DNA of 50,964 nucleotides from a bacterium (GCA_029580855.1 JAKPQH010000216.1:1-50964); one strand, 5' to 3'; counted from the stretch's first letter, positions 19,400-28,339 are shown. A program made the numbers and translations. Notes: generated from the sequence alone by a model not told the origin.

Positions 19400-19461
19400 T
19401 CGCGGGAGAGGACTGGCCGGCAGGACATCCCCGGGGACCCCGGCAAAACCGGCCATTCCGC

Positions 19462-19489
19462 TTGACTTCGTCGTTTCGTCCACGATAAT
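19462..19489 (+). promoter_or_regulatory. Sigma-70 promoter before the chemoreceptor gene
   Basis: TTGACT (19462-19467), a 16-bp spacer and GATAAT (19484-19489) lie about 80 bases before the ATG. The AT-rich local composition stands out from the surrounding GC-rich sequence. Confidence 0.6.
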
Positions 19490-19571
19490 TTAGCCGGTTT
19501 GATTTTTAGCCGGCGGTGTCGCAGCGCAACCGGCGGACCGGCAGGGCCCGGTCCCCGCGCGGAGGATATTC

Positions 19572-20843
19572 ATGCAAGCCACGACCATCGGCAAGAAGCT
19601 CTACCTCGGTTTCCTCGCGGTGATCGTTGCGACGGGTGTCGTGCCGGCCCTCCTGTCCACGATCCCGGCGCTCCGCCGGGTCATTCCCCAGGAGTACATG
19701 CTCATCTTCACCGGCATCCTGGGCATCGTGGTCGGCCTCGTGCTCGCCTTTTTCATGGCCACGAGTCTCACCACCGAGCTTCGCGCGCTGGCCGCGGCGG
19801 CCCGCGTCGTGGCCGAGGGCGACCTCACCAGGGACGTGCCCGTGAACACGTCCGACGAGGTGGGGGAGCTGGCCGCGACCTTCAACCAGATGGTGCGGAA
19901 CCTGCGGGATATCGCGCGGGAGGTCAAGACCACCGCGGAGCAGGTGACGGCGTCCGCCGTGGCTCTCTCCTCGTCGGCGGAAGAGATGAACTCCTCCACG
20001 GAGGAGATCGCGGGCACGGTGGAGCAGATCGCCAAGGGGGCGGAGCACCAGGCGGGGCTGGTCGAGCAGACGTCCAAGGTGATGCGGGAGATGGCCGGGG
20101 CGATCAACGAGATCGCGTCGCGCGCCAAGGCGGCGGCCGAGGCGGCGGCCGAGGCCGGGTACACGGCGCAGACCGGCGGCAAGTCCGCCCGCGAGGCCAT
20201 GGACAAGATGAAGGGCGTGTTCGGCATCGTGGAGGGAGCGGCGGGCGGGGTGAAGGCCCTCATCGAGCGGACCCAGCAGATCGGCACCATCGTGGACGTC
20301 ATCACCAAAATCGCCCAGCAGACCAACCTCCTGGCGCTCAACGCGACCATCGAGGCCGCGCGCGCGGGCGAGGCGGGTCGCGGCTTTGCCGTGGTGGCGG
20401 AGGAGGTCCGCAAGCTGGCCACCGAGACCGCCACGTCGGCCGAGAAGATCGCCGAGATGGTGAAGGAAGTCCAGACGGAGAACAGCAAGGTCGTGAGCTC
20501 GATGGAGATCGCGACGCGGGACATCGCTTCCGGCCGGGAGGTCCTCACCTACACCAGCGACGCCCTGGAGGAGATCGTGCGCGGCGTGGTGGAGGAGGTC
20601 AAGAAGGTCCAGGAGATCTCCTCGCTGACCCAGCAGCAGACCGAGGGCGCGCAGGCGCTGGTGAAGACCATCGACGAGATCGCCAAGGTGGCCGAAGACA
20701 ACGCCGCCTCCACGGAAGAGGCCGCGGCGGCCACCACGGAGCAGACGGCGTCAATGGAGCAGATGGCGCAGGCGGCGCAACAGTTGAGCGGCATGGCGGA
20801 CAAGCTCAAGACCCTGGTGGCCCGGTTCCATGTCGGACGCTAG
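19572..20843 (+). CDS. Methyl-accepting chemotaxis protein without a periplasmic sensor domain
   Basis: The product is 423 aa, with Shine-Dalgarno GGAGGAT before ATG. Two transmembrane helices (about 9-30 and 44-63) are separated by only about 13 residues, so there is no ligand-binding domain. HAMP (about 64-117) precedes the signalling domain. The hairpin tip near 249-275 has [20 protein letters not shown], the site that binds CheW and CheA. It must sense through the membrane, its HAMP, or a partner. The 3' end overlaps cheW by 14 bases. Confidence 0.93.
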   Translation: MQATTIGKKLYLGFLAVIVATGVVPALLSTIPALRRVIPQEYMLIFTGILGIVVGLVLAFFMATSLTTELRALAAAARVVAEGDLTRDVPVNTSDEVGELAATFNQMVRNLRDIAREVKTTAEQVTASAVALSSSAEEMNSSTEEIAGTVEQIAKGAEHQAGLVEQTSKVMREMAGAINEIASRAKAAAEAAAEAGYTAQTGGKSAREAMDKMKGVFGIVEGAAGGVKALIERTQQIGTIVDVITKIAQQTNLLALNATIEAARAGEAGRGFAVVAEEVRKLATETATSAEKIAEMVKEVQTENSKVVSSMEIATRDIASGREVLTYTSDALEEIVRGVVEEVKKVQEISSLTQQQTEGAQALVKTIDEIAKVAEDNAASTEEAAAATTEQTASMEQMAQAAQQLSGMADKLKTLVARFHVGR

Positions 20844-21381
20844 CGCGGCGCCGGGCGCGCTGGCCCGCCTGGACCCGTTGGAGGTGGCGGAGCCGGCACC
20901 GGAAGAGATGCGGCGCGTCATCCTCTTCCAGGCCTGCGACGAGTGGTTCGCCCTGCCTATCGCCCACGTGCGAGAAGTCCAGCCGCTGGACCGGGTGACG
21001 CGTGTGCCCAACGCCCCCGGCGCGGTGCTGGGGATTCTCAACATCCGGGGGCGCGTCCTCACCCTGTTCGGGTTGGCGGAATGTCTGGAGATCGCCCCCG
21101 GCGCCCAGCCGCGCACGCATGTGGTGGTCCTCGATCTCGGCGAGCCGGAGCTGCGCATGGGCCTGGCGGTCCAAGCCATCGGCGGCGTCCGGCGGATTCC
21201 GGTGTCGGCGATCGAGCCGCCCCCACCGCGCGAGGGCGGACCCGACTGCCTCGAAGGCGTCTTCGAGGTCAATGGGCGCGTGGTGGGTCTGCTCGACCTG
21301 GCCCGGGTGTTCGCGCGGTATCTGCCGGAGTGGGGAATCGCGCTGGAGTCGCGGGGGACGTCCGAATTTCCGAGCGCCTGA
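20830..21381 (+). CDS. cheW: Chemotaxis coupling protein CheW
   Basis: The product is 183 aa, starting at ATG 20830 within the receptor gene. It is an adaptor between receptor and CheA. The CheW SH3-like fold begins near residue 28 ([20 protein letters not shown]) with [17 protein letters not shown] and a closing [15 protein letters not shown]. It has a longer N-terminal extension than E. coli CheW. Confidence 0.92.
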   Translation: MSDASAAPGALARLDPLEVAEPAPEEMRRVILFQACDEWFALPIAHVREVQPLDRVTRVPNAPGAVLGILNIRGRVLTLFGLAECLEIAPGAQPRTHVVVLDLGEPELRMGLAVQAIGGVRRIPVSAIEPPPPREGGPDCLEGVFEVNGRVVGLLDLARVFARYLPEWGIALESRGTSEFPSA

Positions 21382-21413
21382 CGGCGCGCCGAGCCCGTCG
21401 GCCGGAGGTGGGC

Positions 21414-21827
21414 GTGCTCAAGATCCTGGTCGTCGACGATGCCATCTTCATGCGGAGCATGATCCGGGATATTTTCGCCCGCGGGCCCTTTGTGATCGCC
21501 GGCGAGGCGGAGAACGGCGTGCAGGCGGTGCGTCTCTACCAGGATCTGCGGCCGGACCTGACGACCATGGACATCGTGATGCCGCAGATGGACGGCATCA
21601 GCGCCCTCCGCGAGATCATCCGCATCGATCCCGCCGCCAAGGTGGTGATGTGCAGCGCCCTGGGCCAGGAGGCGCTCATCGCCGAGGCGATCGAAGCGGG
21701 CGCGCGCGATTTTATCGTGAAGCCGTTCCAGCCCGGCCGCGTCCTCAAGGTGGTGCAGAGCGTGCTCGGCCTGGACGAACGCCTCCAGCCCCTGGTCCCG
21801 CCCACGCACTCGGGAGACGCACGGTGA
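21414..21827 (+). CDS. Receiver-domain response regulator (CheY-like)
   Basis: The product is 137 aa, with start GTG 21414 and Shine-Dalgarno GGAGG (21404-21408). It is a single receiver domain: acidic pair D8-D9, phosphoacceptor D53 in TTMDIVMPQMDG, and lysine in DFIVKPF. It overlaps the receiver-less cheB by four bases (GTGA). It could be the CheY output of this pathway, or the detached receiver half of a normal two-domain CheB. It is the only receiver in the cluster. Confidence 0.9.
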   Translation: MLKILVVDDAIFMRSMIRDIFARGPFVIAGEAENGVQAVRLYQDLRPDLTTMDIVMPQMDGISALREIIRIDPAAKVVMCSALGQEALIAEAIEAGARDFIVKPFQPGRVLKVVQSVLGLDERLQPLVPPTHSGDAR

Positions 21828-22495
21828 CCGGTGCCTCGGGTCGGCGGCAGGGACCGGGACGGCCTCCCCGCGTCGGGCTGCCGGTGGGGATCGGGGTCGG
21901 GGCCTCGGCCGGCGGTCCACGCGCCCTGCTCTCGCTGCTCGGCGGCCTGGAACTCCCGCGGTCCGCCCTGGCCTTCCTCGTGCAGCACATTCATCCGCGG
22001 TTCACCGGGGTCCTCGGCCGCCGTCTGAACGAGGCGTCCGCCCTCCCCGTGGTCGAGGCGGAGGACGGCGCCACGGCTCTTCCGGGGCGCGTCTACATGG
22101 CGCCGGCCGGGCGACACCTGATCGTGGAGCGGTCGTGGCCCTGCCTCTACCGCATGCGGTTGACGGACCAGCCCGCGCGCTATGGGGTCCGCCCCTCGGT
22201 GGACGACCTGTTCATATCGCTGGCGGCGGCGTTCGGGCCCCGGGCCATCGGCGTGGTGCTGACGGGCATGGGGCGCGACGGCGTGGAGGGCGCCCAGGCC
22301 ATCAAGGCGCAGGGGGGCACGATCCTGGCGGAGGCGGAATCGACCTGCATCGTCTACGGGATGCCGCGCGCGCTGGCCGAGGCGGGCCTGGCGGACCGCA
22401 TGGTGCCCATCGGGGAGATGGCCCAAGCCATCCGCGAGGCCGCCATGGCGGCGGCGGGCCTGCAGCGCCACGCCGTGGCCCCGGGGCGAGGGTAA
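21824..22495 (+). CDS. CheB-type methylesterase lacking its receiver domain
   Basis: The product is 223 aa. It hydrolyses receptor glutamyl methyl esters. The catalytic triad is S28 (GASAGGP), H55 (QHIHP) and D152 (GMGRDGVEG). Canonical CheB is about 350 aa with an N-terminal receiver. Here residues 1-20 are only a short basic, Pro/Gly-rich leader, and the receiver is encoded separately just upstream with a four-base overlap. Confidence 0.9.
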   Translation: MTGASGRRQGPGRPPRVGLPVGIGVGASAGGPRALLSLLGGLELPRSALAFLVQHIHPRFTGVLGRRLNEASALPVVEAEDGATALPGRVYMAPAGRHLIVERSWPCLYRMRLTDQPARYGVRPSVDDLFISLAAAFGPRAIGVVLTGMGRDGVEGAQAIKAQGGTILAEAESTCIVYGMPRALAEAGLADRMVPIGEMAQAIREAAMAAAGLQRHAVAPGRG

Positions 22496-22499
22496 GTCC

Positions 22500-24533
22500 A
22501 TGGACATGTCGAAGTATGTCAAGATGTACGTGAGCGAGTCCCAGGACCGGCTGCAGCGCATGGACGGACTCCTCCTGGCGCTGGAGCAGGACGGCGCGGA
22601 GCGGGGGGCCATCGACACGCTTTTCCGCGAGGCCCACTCCATCAAGGGGATGTCCGCCTCCATGGGGTACGAGGAGCTGGCCAAGGTCTCGCACCGCATG
22701 GAAGACTTCCTGGAGCAGTACCGCGGCGGCAAAGGCACGCTGGAGCGCGGCGGCGTCGACCTCCTCTTCGAGGGGGTGGACCTGCTGCGCCGCGCCGTAG
22801 AGGAGATCGCGGCGGGATCGGCCCCCGGCCTCAAGTCGGACGAATATCTGGCCAAGATGGCCGCGCTCATCCTCAAAGCCGCCCCGGCGGCCTCCGCTCC
22901 CGCCGCCCCGGCGACGCCGCAGTCGCCCCCTCACCCCACCCCCCCCGACCGCCGGCAGTTCGCCGTGGATCTGCGGATCGCGGCGGACGCGCCGCTGCCG
23001 TCGGCGCGGGCATATATCACGCTGCGGCGGGTGCGCGACCTCGGCGAGCTGATCCGCTCGGCACCCACGATGGAACAGGTGCAGGCGGGTCAGTTCTCCG
23101 GGGTGCTCTCCATGTTGGTTGCGACGGCCAGGAGCGGCGCCGAGGTGCAGGCCTTCCTGGGCGGTCTCCCCGACGTCGCGTCCGTCGTGGTACGTCCCGC
23201 GGGGCCCGAGGCTCCCGCCGATCCCCGCCAGGTCGCCCCGGGGCCGGCCCGGGAGCAGCCGCCGACCGCGCCGCGCCCGGTAGATCCGCCGGCTCCGCCG
23301 AGGGCGGCTCCGCCCCAGCCCGCGGCGTCTCCCCCACCGACGCCCTCCCCCGCAGCGCCGTCCGCCCCCGGCGCGGCGCCGGCGTCGCGCCGCACGGCCA
23401 CGATGATGCGGGTGGACACGCGCCTGCTGGACGACCTCATGGATCAGGTGGGTGAACTGGTGACGGCCAACGGGTCGCTCGTCGAAATCAGTCAGGCGAT
23501 CGGCTCCCCGCGCCTCCACGAGAGCGCCGGGCGGGTGGAAGGCCTGGTCAAGGCGTTACAGCAGCACGCCATGAAGCTCCGCATGATGCCGCTGGAGATG
23601 ATCGCCGACCGCTTTCCCCGGGCGGTCCGAGACCTGGCCCGCAAGCACGGCAAAGAGGTGAATTTCGAAGTCCTGGGCAAGGACACCGAGCTGGACCGGG
23701 CCATCCTGGAAGAGCTTCCGGATCCCCTGCTCCACGTTCTCCGCAACGCCGTGGACCACGGCATCGAGCCGTCCGAGGAGCGGGTGCGCAAGGGCAAGCC
23801 GCCGGTGGGAACCATCCGGCTGGAGGCGTCCAAAGAACGCGAGAGCGTCGTCATCCGGGTGACGGACGACGGCCGGGGCATCGACCCCGCCGCGCTGCGG
23901 CGGACGGCCCTGGAGCGGGGGGTCGCCCCCCGCGAGCAGATCGACACTCTGACCGACGCCGACGCGATGATGCTGATCACGCTGCCCGGTTTTAGCACGG
24001 CCAAGGAGGTCACCGACGTCTCCGGTCGCGGTGTGGGCATGGACGTCGTGCGGGGCGCCGTCGAGTCGCTGCGCGGCAGCCTTCTCATCGACTCGGCAGT
24101 GGACCGCGGGACGACGTTCACGATCAAGCTCCCCTTGACCCTGGTGGTGGTGGCCGTGCTCCTGGTCGCCATCGCCGACGAGCTGTACGCCTTGCCCGTC
24201 TCCGCCGTCGAGCAGATCCTGGAGATCCACGCCGACGAGATCCAGCACGCGCAGGGGCAGGACGTGATCGCGCGCGACGGGGCCCTCCTGCCATTGGTGA
24301 CGCTCCGACACCTGCTGGGCGCCCCGGCCGTCCCGCCGCCGCCGTCGCGGCTGGTGGTGGTCTGCGAGATGCGCGGTCGGCTCATCGGCCTGGCGGTCGA
24401 CCGCTTCGTGGGGTATCGTGAGGCCGTGGTCAAGCCGCTGGACAGGTCGTTGAAGGGCGTGCGCGGCTTCGCGGGCGTGACCATCCTGGGGGACGGCAGC
24501 ACGGTGCTCATCCTGGATCTCAATACCTTGTGA
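22500..24533 (+). CDS. cheA: Chemotaxis histidine kinase CheA
   Basis: The product is 677 aa. The domains are: P1 HPt (about 1-125) with phospho-accepting H46 in FREAHSIKG; an Ala/Pro linker; a small domain at about 150-235 in the P2 position; a Pro-rich linker; P3 dimerisation (about 302-365); P4 ATPase with the N box HVLRNAVDHG (about 412-421), G1 DDGRGID (456-462) and G2 GRGVGMD (509-515); and P5 CheW-like (about 545-675). All kinase motifs are intact. It starts five bases after cheB. Confidence 0.95.
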   Translation: MDMSKYVKMYVSESQDRLQRMDGLLLALEQDGAERGAIDTLFREAHSIKGMSASMGYEELAKVSHRMEDFLEQYRGGKGTLERGGVDLLFEGVDLLRRAVEEIAAGSAPGLKSDEYLAKMAALILKAAPAASAPAAPATPQSPPHPTPPDRRQFAVDLRIAADAPLPSARAYITLRRVRDLGELIRSAPTMEQVQAGQFSGVLSMLVATARSGAEVQAFLGGLPDVASVVVRPAGPEAPADPRQVAPGPAREQPPTAPRPVDPPAPPRAAPPQPAASPPPTPSPAAPSAPGAAPASRRTATMMRVDTRLLDDLMDQVGELVTANGSLVEISQAIGSPRLHESAGRVEGLVKALQQHAMKLRMMPLEMIADRFPRAVRDLARKHGKEVNFEVLGKDTELDRAILEELPDPLLHVLRNAVDHGIEPSEERVRKGKPPVGTIRLEASKERESVVIRVTDDGRGIDPAALRRTALERGVAPREQIDTLTDADAMMLITLPGFSTAKEVTDVSGRGVGMDVVRGAVESLRGSLLIDSAVDRGTTFTIKLPLTLVVVAVLLVAIADELYALPVSAVEQILEIHADEIQHAQGQDVIARDGALLPLVTLRHLLGAPAVPPPPSRLVVVCEMRGRLIGLAVDRFVGYREAVVKPLDRSLKGVRGFAGVTILGDGSTVLILDLNTL

Positions 24534-24548
24534 GCGACGGGGGCAGAT

Positions 24549-25172
24549 GTGGCGGAGCCCGGCGCGGGGGCCCACGCGGACCTGGGCAGGATTCGCGAGC
24601 TCGGCGAGCGCGGTCTGGCCCGGGCCGCCGAGTCCCTCGGCCGGATGCTCGGGCATCCCGTGCGGTTCGCGGGTCTGGAGATCCGGAGTCTGGGCTCCAG
24701 CGAACCGGCACTCCCGGCCGACGCCGCGGCCGGCTTCCCGGCCGCGCTGCGGATCGAGATCCGCGGCGAGGGGAGCGGCTGGATCCTGATCCTGCTGTCG
24801 CTGCCCACCGTCTACCGACTCCTGCAGGCCTTGATGGGAATCCCGGCGGAGCCGCGCCCCCTCACCGAGTCCGAGCGCTCCGCCATCCAGGAGGCGGGCA
24901 ATATCGTGGCCTCCTCGTTCCTGAGCGAGCTGGGAGATCGGTGGGGCCGGCGCGTCCTCCCATCGGCGCCGGAGATCCATCTCGACGATGCGCCCCGGGT
25001 GGTCCGCGACGTGTTCGCATCCGCGCGCGACCTCGGCCGGGACGTGGTGGTGCAAGCGGCGCTGGAGGATCGCGGGTGGGGCCTCCAGGGCCGGATCTTT
25101 GTCGTGCCAGCGGTGAGCGCACCGGCGCCCGTGGTCCGGGGGGGCACCGGGGAGCAAGGGGACTCGACATGA
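24549..25172 (+). CDS. CheC/CheX-family protein
   Basis: The product is 207 aa with a GTG start. The segment LTESERSAIQEAGNIVASSF matches the CheC active-site pattern (S/D)xxxExxN, suggesting CheY-P phosphatase activity. Only one clear copy of the motif is visible. The flanking alpha/beta region is consistent with the CheC fold. It follows cheA by 15 bases and overlaps larE through ATGA. Family placement rests on this motif and the context. Confidence 0.72.
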   Translation: MAEPGAGAHADLGRIRELGERGLARAAESLGRMLGHPVRFAGLEIRSLGSSEPALPADAAAGFPAALRIEIRGEGSGWILILLSLPTVYRLLQALMGIPAEPRPLTESERSAIQEAGNIVASSFLSELGDRWGRRVLPSAPEIHLDDAPRVVRDVFASARDLGRDVVVQAALEDRGWGLQGRIFVVPAVSAPAPVVRGGTGEQGDST

Positions 25173-25996
25173 GCGATGCATTTGCCGCGTTGGACCCGGC
25201 CCTGGTCGGCCGGTACGACGCGCTGCGCGGGACCCTGCGGGACATGGGTCGTGTGGTCGTGGCCTTCTCCGGCGGGGTGGACAGCACCTTTCTCCTGGCG
25301 GTGGCGGTGGAATGCCTGGGCGAGAACGCCTTGGCGGTGACGGGCGTATCCCCCAGCCTGGCCGAGGCCGAACGGAAGGAGGCGGCGGCGCTGGCGCGGC
25401 GTCTGGGCGCCCGCCATCGCTGGATTGACACCGGCGAGATGGAGCAGCCGGGCTACGTGGCCAATGCGCCGGACCGGTGCTATTTTTGCAAGACCGATCT
25501 CTTCGCGAGGCTGCAGGCGGTGGCGCGCGCGGAGGGTTACACCTGGGTGGTGGAGGGCGCCAACCTGGACGACCTGGACGACCTCCGGCCAGGGCGCCAG
25601 GCCGCCCGCGAGCAGGGGGTGCGCAGCCCGTTGCTGGAGGCGCAACTGGGCAAGGCGGCGATCCGCCGGCTGTCTCGGGCGCTGGGGCTGCCGACGTGGG
25701 AGAAACCCGCCATGGCCTGCCTGGCGTCGCGGATCCCGCACGGGACGCCGGTGACGATCGAGCGGCTCGGCCAGGTGGAGCGCGCCGAAGCCGCGCTCCG
25801 GGCGCTGGGGTTCCGGTCGGTTCGGGTCCGACATCACGAGACGATCGCCCGGATCGAGCTGCCGCCGGACGAGCGGCCGCGGCTCCTGGACGCAACGCTT
25901 GCCGACCAGGCCGTGCAGGCGATCAAGGCGGCGGGGTATCGATTCGTCGTGCTGGATCTGGAAGGGTATCGCCCGGGCGGTCGACCCACACCCTAA
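25169..25996 (+). CDS. larE: LarE-family PP-loop sulfur transferase
   Basis: The product is 275 aa. The start ATG overlaps the preceding stop (ATGA). LarE adds sulfur to the pyridinium precursor of the nickel-pincer nucleotide cofactor of lactate racemase-type enzymes. The PP-loop FSGGVDSTF spans about 33-41. C184 in MACLASRIPHG corresponds to the sacrificial cysteine of Lactobacillus LarE. C104 and C107 (CYFC) give the three-cysteine set of the [4Fe-4S] LarE type, which is thought to be catalytic rather than sacrificial. No larA, larB or larC is in the window. Coupling to a chemotaxis gene is unusual. Confidence 0.88.
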   Translation: MSDAFAALDPALVGRYDALRGTLRDMGRVVVAFSGGVDSTFLLAVAVECLGENALAVTGVSPSLAEAERKEAAALARRLGARHRWIDTGEMEQPGYVANAPDRCYFCKTDLFARLQAVARAEGYTWVVEGANLDDLDDLRPGRQAAREQGVRSPLLEAQLGKAAIRRLSRALGLPTWEKPAMACLASRIPHGTPVTIERLGQVERAEAALRALGFRSVRVRHHETIARIELPPDERPRLLDATLADQAVQAIKAAGYRFVVLDLEGYRPGGRPTP

Positions 25997-26334
25997 CAGG
26001 CTGGTGAAAGAGGCCCACCCACCCTCTGGGTGGGTACCCGGCGGCGTTGGTGCGCCGGGTACCCATCGGAACGATGGGTGCGGTGCTGCGACGTACGCAC
26101 CCATCGGAATGGGTACCCGAGTACGCCTGCACCCACCTACGGTGGGTACCCGTCGGATCGTGCACCGCCTTGCATCTGGACCTCTTTGACCAGCCTGCCA
26201 CGGACCATATTTTTCACCGATGCGGTACGCCTTCACCGCGTCGTGCGGAAGTCAAGCGATTCCGAGCCCATCCCGTCACGTCTGGCGGGATTCTCTGTCG
26301 GCAAGACATGGTCGGGTTGCGCCGCCCTGCACGA
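25997..26334. other. Intergenic region holding a hairpin array
   Basis: There is no credible gene between larE and the convergent small gene. The first half is the GGGTACCC hairpin array described separately; the rest (26152-26334) shows no structure I can name. Confidence 0.7.
26017..26151. repeat. Array of five short hairpins with four GGGTACCC palindromes
   Basis: Hairpins: ACCCACCC-TCT-GGGTGGGT (26017-26035); GGGTACCCGGCG with its exact complement (26032-26043 and 26053-26064, 9-base loop); ACCCATCG-GAA-CGATGGGT (26061-26079); ACCCAT-CGGA-ATGGGT (26099-26114); ACCCACC-TAC-GGTGGGT (26131-26147). GGGTACCC occurs at 26032, 26057, 26111 and 26144 and joins neighbouring hairpins, so alternative foldings are possible. 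The first hairpin recurs at 46204-46222. Confidence 0.85.
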
Positions 26335-26700
26335 TCAGGCGACCGCCGCGCGGCGAGCGGCGCGCGAGCCCATGAAGCAGTGGGCAAGTTCCAGTTTCGT
26401 CCCCTGGGTCTTGGCGTTGTAGTCCGCCACGAGGGCCTCGGCCTGCGGCAGGCACTCCGGCCTCCACAATTCCAAGCGAAAGCCGATGTTGTCGGAGAAC
26501 TCGCCGATGGGTCTCCACCAGACGCGGACGCCGAACAGCTTCTGGGGCACCGCCAGGCGCTGCGGGAGATCGGAACGCACATAGCGCCCCCGGGTGATGC
26601 TCCAGGAGAGTTGGGCGGTGGCTTCGGGACCGAAGTGCGTCTTCACCAGGGATTCCACCAGCGGGACGTCGACTCCAGCGGCCTTCTGCAGTTTGGCCAT
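26335..26700 (-). CDS. Conserved-looking hypothetical protein, 121 aa
   Basis: I do not recognise a family. It starts MAKLQKAAGVDVPLVESLVK, with a purine-rich GAGGGG seven bases before ATG. It is a soluble-looking alpha/beta sequence with no signal peptide or transmembrane segment, several tryptophans in its middle (VWWRPIGEFSDN) and an Arg/Ala-rich C-terminus. It is convergent with larE and separated from it by the hairpin array. Confidence 0.6.
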   Translation of the reverse strand: MAKLQKAAGVDVPLVESLVKTHFGPEATAQLSWSITRGRYVRSDLPQRLAVPQKLFGVRVWWRPIGEFSDNIGFRLELWRPECLPQAEALVADYNAKTQGTKLELAHCFMGSRAARRAAVA

Positions 26701-26809
26701 GATTTTCCCCTCGGGTCAACGCGTGGCGTCGCGGGTTGATCGCGCCGCACAGATGTCACTCGAGCCGTTTTTTACTCCATGTCGGGCCGATGCGCAAGGA
26801 GTTCGTGCG

Positions 26810-27037
26810 ATGGAGGAGGTTGGAGAGCCCACACGGGTGGTGGCGATCACGCCCGCCAATGTCGCGCGCGTGCGGCGCTGGCGCGGTGTTCGGAGCGGCG
26901 TCCGGACCTATCTGCAGGCCCTGGTGGACGGAGAGTGGTGCCAGGTGGTGGAGACGCGCAGCGACCCCGGGTGCCTGCCGCCTCGCAGCCAGCGCCTGCG
27001 CGGGGGAGAGTACACCTGGACACCTTCCCGCCGGTGA
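26810..27037 (+). CDS. Small hypothetical protein, 75 aa
   Basis: ATG 26810 is preceded by Shine-Dalgarno AAGGAG (26796-26801). The product begins MEEVGEPTRVVAITPANVAR and is Arg-rich, with no membrane segment. Its function is unrecognised. It is divergent from the 121-aa gene. The good ribosome-binding site and coding-like composition support it; length is the main doubt. Confidence 0.5.
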   Translation: MEEVGEPTRVVAITPANVARVRRWRGVRSGVRTYLQALVDGEWCQVVETRSDPGCLPPRSQRLRGGEYTWTPSRR

Positions 27038-27187
27038 GGCGGGGTCAATGTCAAATGGGAAACCGACAACCGACAACTGGACAATGGGGGGGACGCGCAG
27101 AGCCGGTTCATTGTGAGCCCCGAACGGGCCGGGCGCGATCGGGGTGCGGCCGGGGTCAGGAAAGCCTGACATTCGGCCGTTGCCGGA

Positions 27188-27217
27188 TTGATTCTCCCGC
27201 CGGGTCTCTCGTATACT
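27188..27217 (+). promoter_or_regulatory. Sigma-70 promoter of the dehydrogenase-transketolase operon
   Basis: TTGATT (27188-27193), an 18-bp spacer and TATACT (27212-27217). Transcription would begin near 27224, about 85 bases before the dehydrogenase ATG. Confidence 0.55.
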
Positions 27218-27307
27218 CCACACGCATGTCTCGGGCATCCCGAGGCCCGGCCCCCGGGGTGCCGCCGGTCGGATATCGCTGCTCTTCCTGTCTTGGAGGC
27301 CACCATC

Positions 27308-28339
27308 ATGAAAGCGCTCGTCCACACCGCCCCCTTCAAATTCGAGATCCGCGACGTCCCGGTGCCGACACCCCAGGAGAACGAGGTCCGCATCCGCGTT
27401 CAGGCCGTTGGAATCTGCGGGTCCGACGTCCACGGCTATACCGGAACCACCGGGCGGCGCATTCCCCCCATCATCATGGGCCACGAGGCGTCGGGCGTGG
27501 TCGACGAGGTGGGGCGAGCCGTCACGGGCGTGGCCCCCGGCGAGCGTGTGACGTTCGATTCGACGGTGTACTGCAATCACTGCCCCGCCTGTCGCCTGGG
27601 GAAGGTCAACCTGTGCCAGACCCGCAAGATCGTCGGGGTCTCCACCCCCACGTTCCACGCCGACGGGGCCATGGCGGAGTACGTGGTGGTGCCTTCCTGG
27701 ATCATCCACAAGCTGCCTGCGGCCGTCTCCTTCGAGGAGGCCGCGATGATCGAGCCGGCCGGGGTGGGGATGCACGCCGCGCGGATCACGCCCATCGACG
27801 TGAACGACGTGGTCGTGGTGGTCGGGGCGGGCCAGATCGGCCTCCTGACCGGGCAGGGCGCACGCATCAAGGGTGCCGGGACCCTGGTGTTTATGGACGT
27901 CAAGGAGGACCGACTGGCCTTCGCCAAGAAGATGGGGGCGGATTTCGTCGTCAATACCGCGACGGGGGACCCGGCGGAGGCGCTCCGGAAGGCCATCGGG
28001 CGACCCGACGCCGACGTCGTCTTCGAGGCCGTCGGGGTCGAGGCGACGGTGGCGATGAGCCTCCGTCTCACAAAGCTGGGCGGGAATCTCACCCTCATCG
28101 GGAACGTGACGCCGCAGATCCAGATGAACCTGCAGGAGATCGTTTCGCGCGAGGTGACCATCCGTGGCTCTGCCGCCATCGCCGGCGAGTACCCCGCCTG
28201 TCTGAACTACATCGCGCAGGGCCGCCTGGAGGTGAAGCCGCTGATCAGCCGGATTCTCCCACTCACGGAGGGCCAGGCGTCGTTTGACGCGCTTCACCAC
28301 GGGGAGCCCGGGCTGATGAAGATCCTGCTGCGGCCGTAG
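27308..28339 (+). CDS. Zinc-dependent alcohol/polyol dehydrogenase (sorbitol dehydrogenase-like MDR)
   Basis: The product is 343 aa, with Shine-Dalgarno GGAGG (27295-27299). It is an NAD(P)-dependent alcohol oxidation enzyme. Catalytic zinc residues are C37 (GICGSD), H59-E60 (GHE) and E149 (IEP). The structural zinc cysteines are C89, C92, C95 and C103. The Rossmann motif GAGQIGLL lies near 172-179. The closest groups are sorbitol, threonine or galactitol dehydrogenases; the substrate is not determined by sequence. It is followed by an SDR and a two-part transketolase, suggesting oxidation of a polyol or sugar acid to a ketose. Confidence 0.9.
   Translation: MKALVHTAPFKFEIRDVPVPTPQENEVRIRVQAVGICGSDVHGYTGTTGRRIPPIIMGHEASGVVDEVGRAVTGVAPGERVTFDSTVYCNHCPACRLGKVNLCQTRKIVGVSTPTFHADGAMAEYVVVPSWIIHKLPAAVSFEEAAMIEPAGVGMHAARITPIDVNDVVVVVGAGQIGLLTGQGARIKGAGTLVFMDVKEDRLAFAKKMGADFVVNTATGDPAEALRKAIGRPDADVVFEAVGVEATVAMSLRLTKLGGNLTLIGNVTPQIQMNLQEIVSREVTIRGSAAIAGEYPACLNYIAQGRLEVKPLISRILPLTEGQASFDALHHGEPGLMKILLRP

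Noticed and set aside
19462..19489. Sigma-28 (flagellar) promoter before the receptor gene
   Set aside because: CACGATAA resembles the -10 GCCGATAA, but no TAAA-type -35 is at the required distance, whereas a sigma-70 pair is.
26017..26151. CRISPR array
   Set aside because: The units are palindromic, of unequal spacing (25, 54 and 33 bases) and overlap one another; there are no constant repeats with unique spacers and no cas genes.
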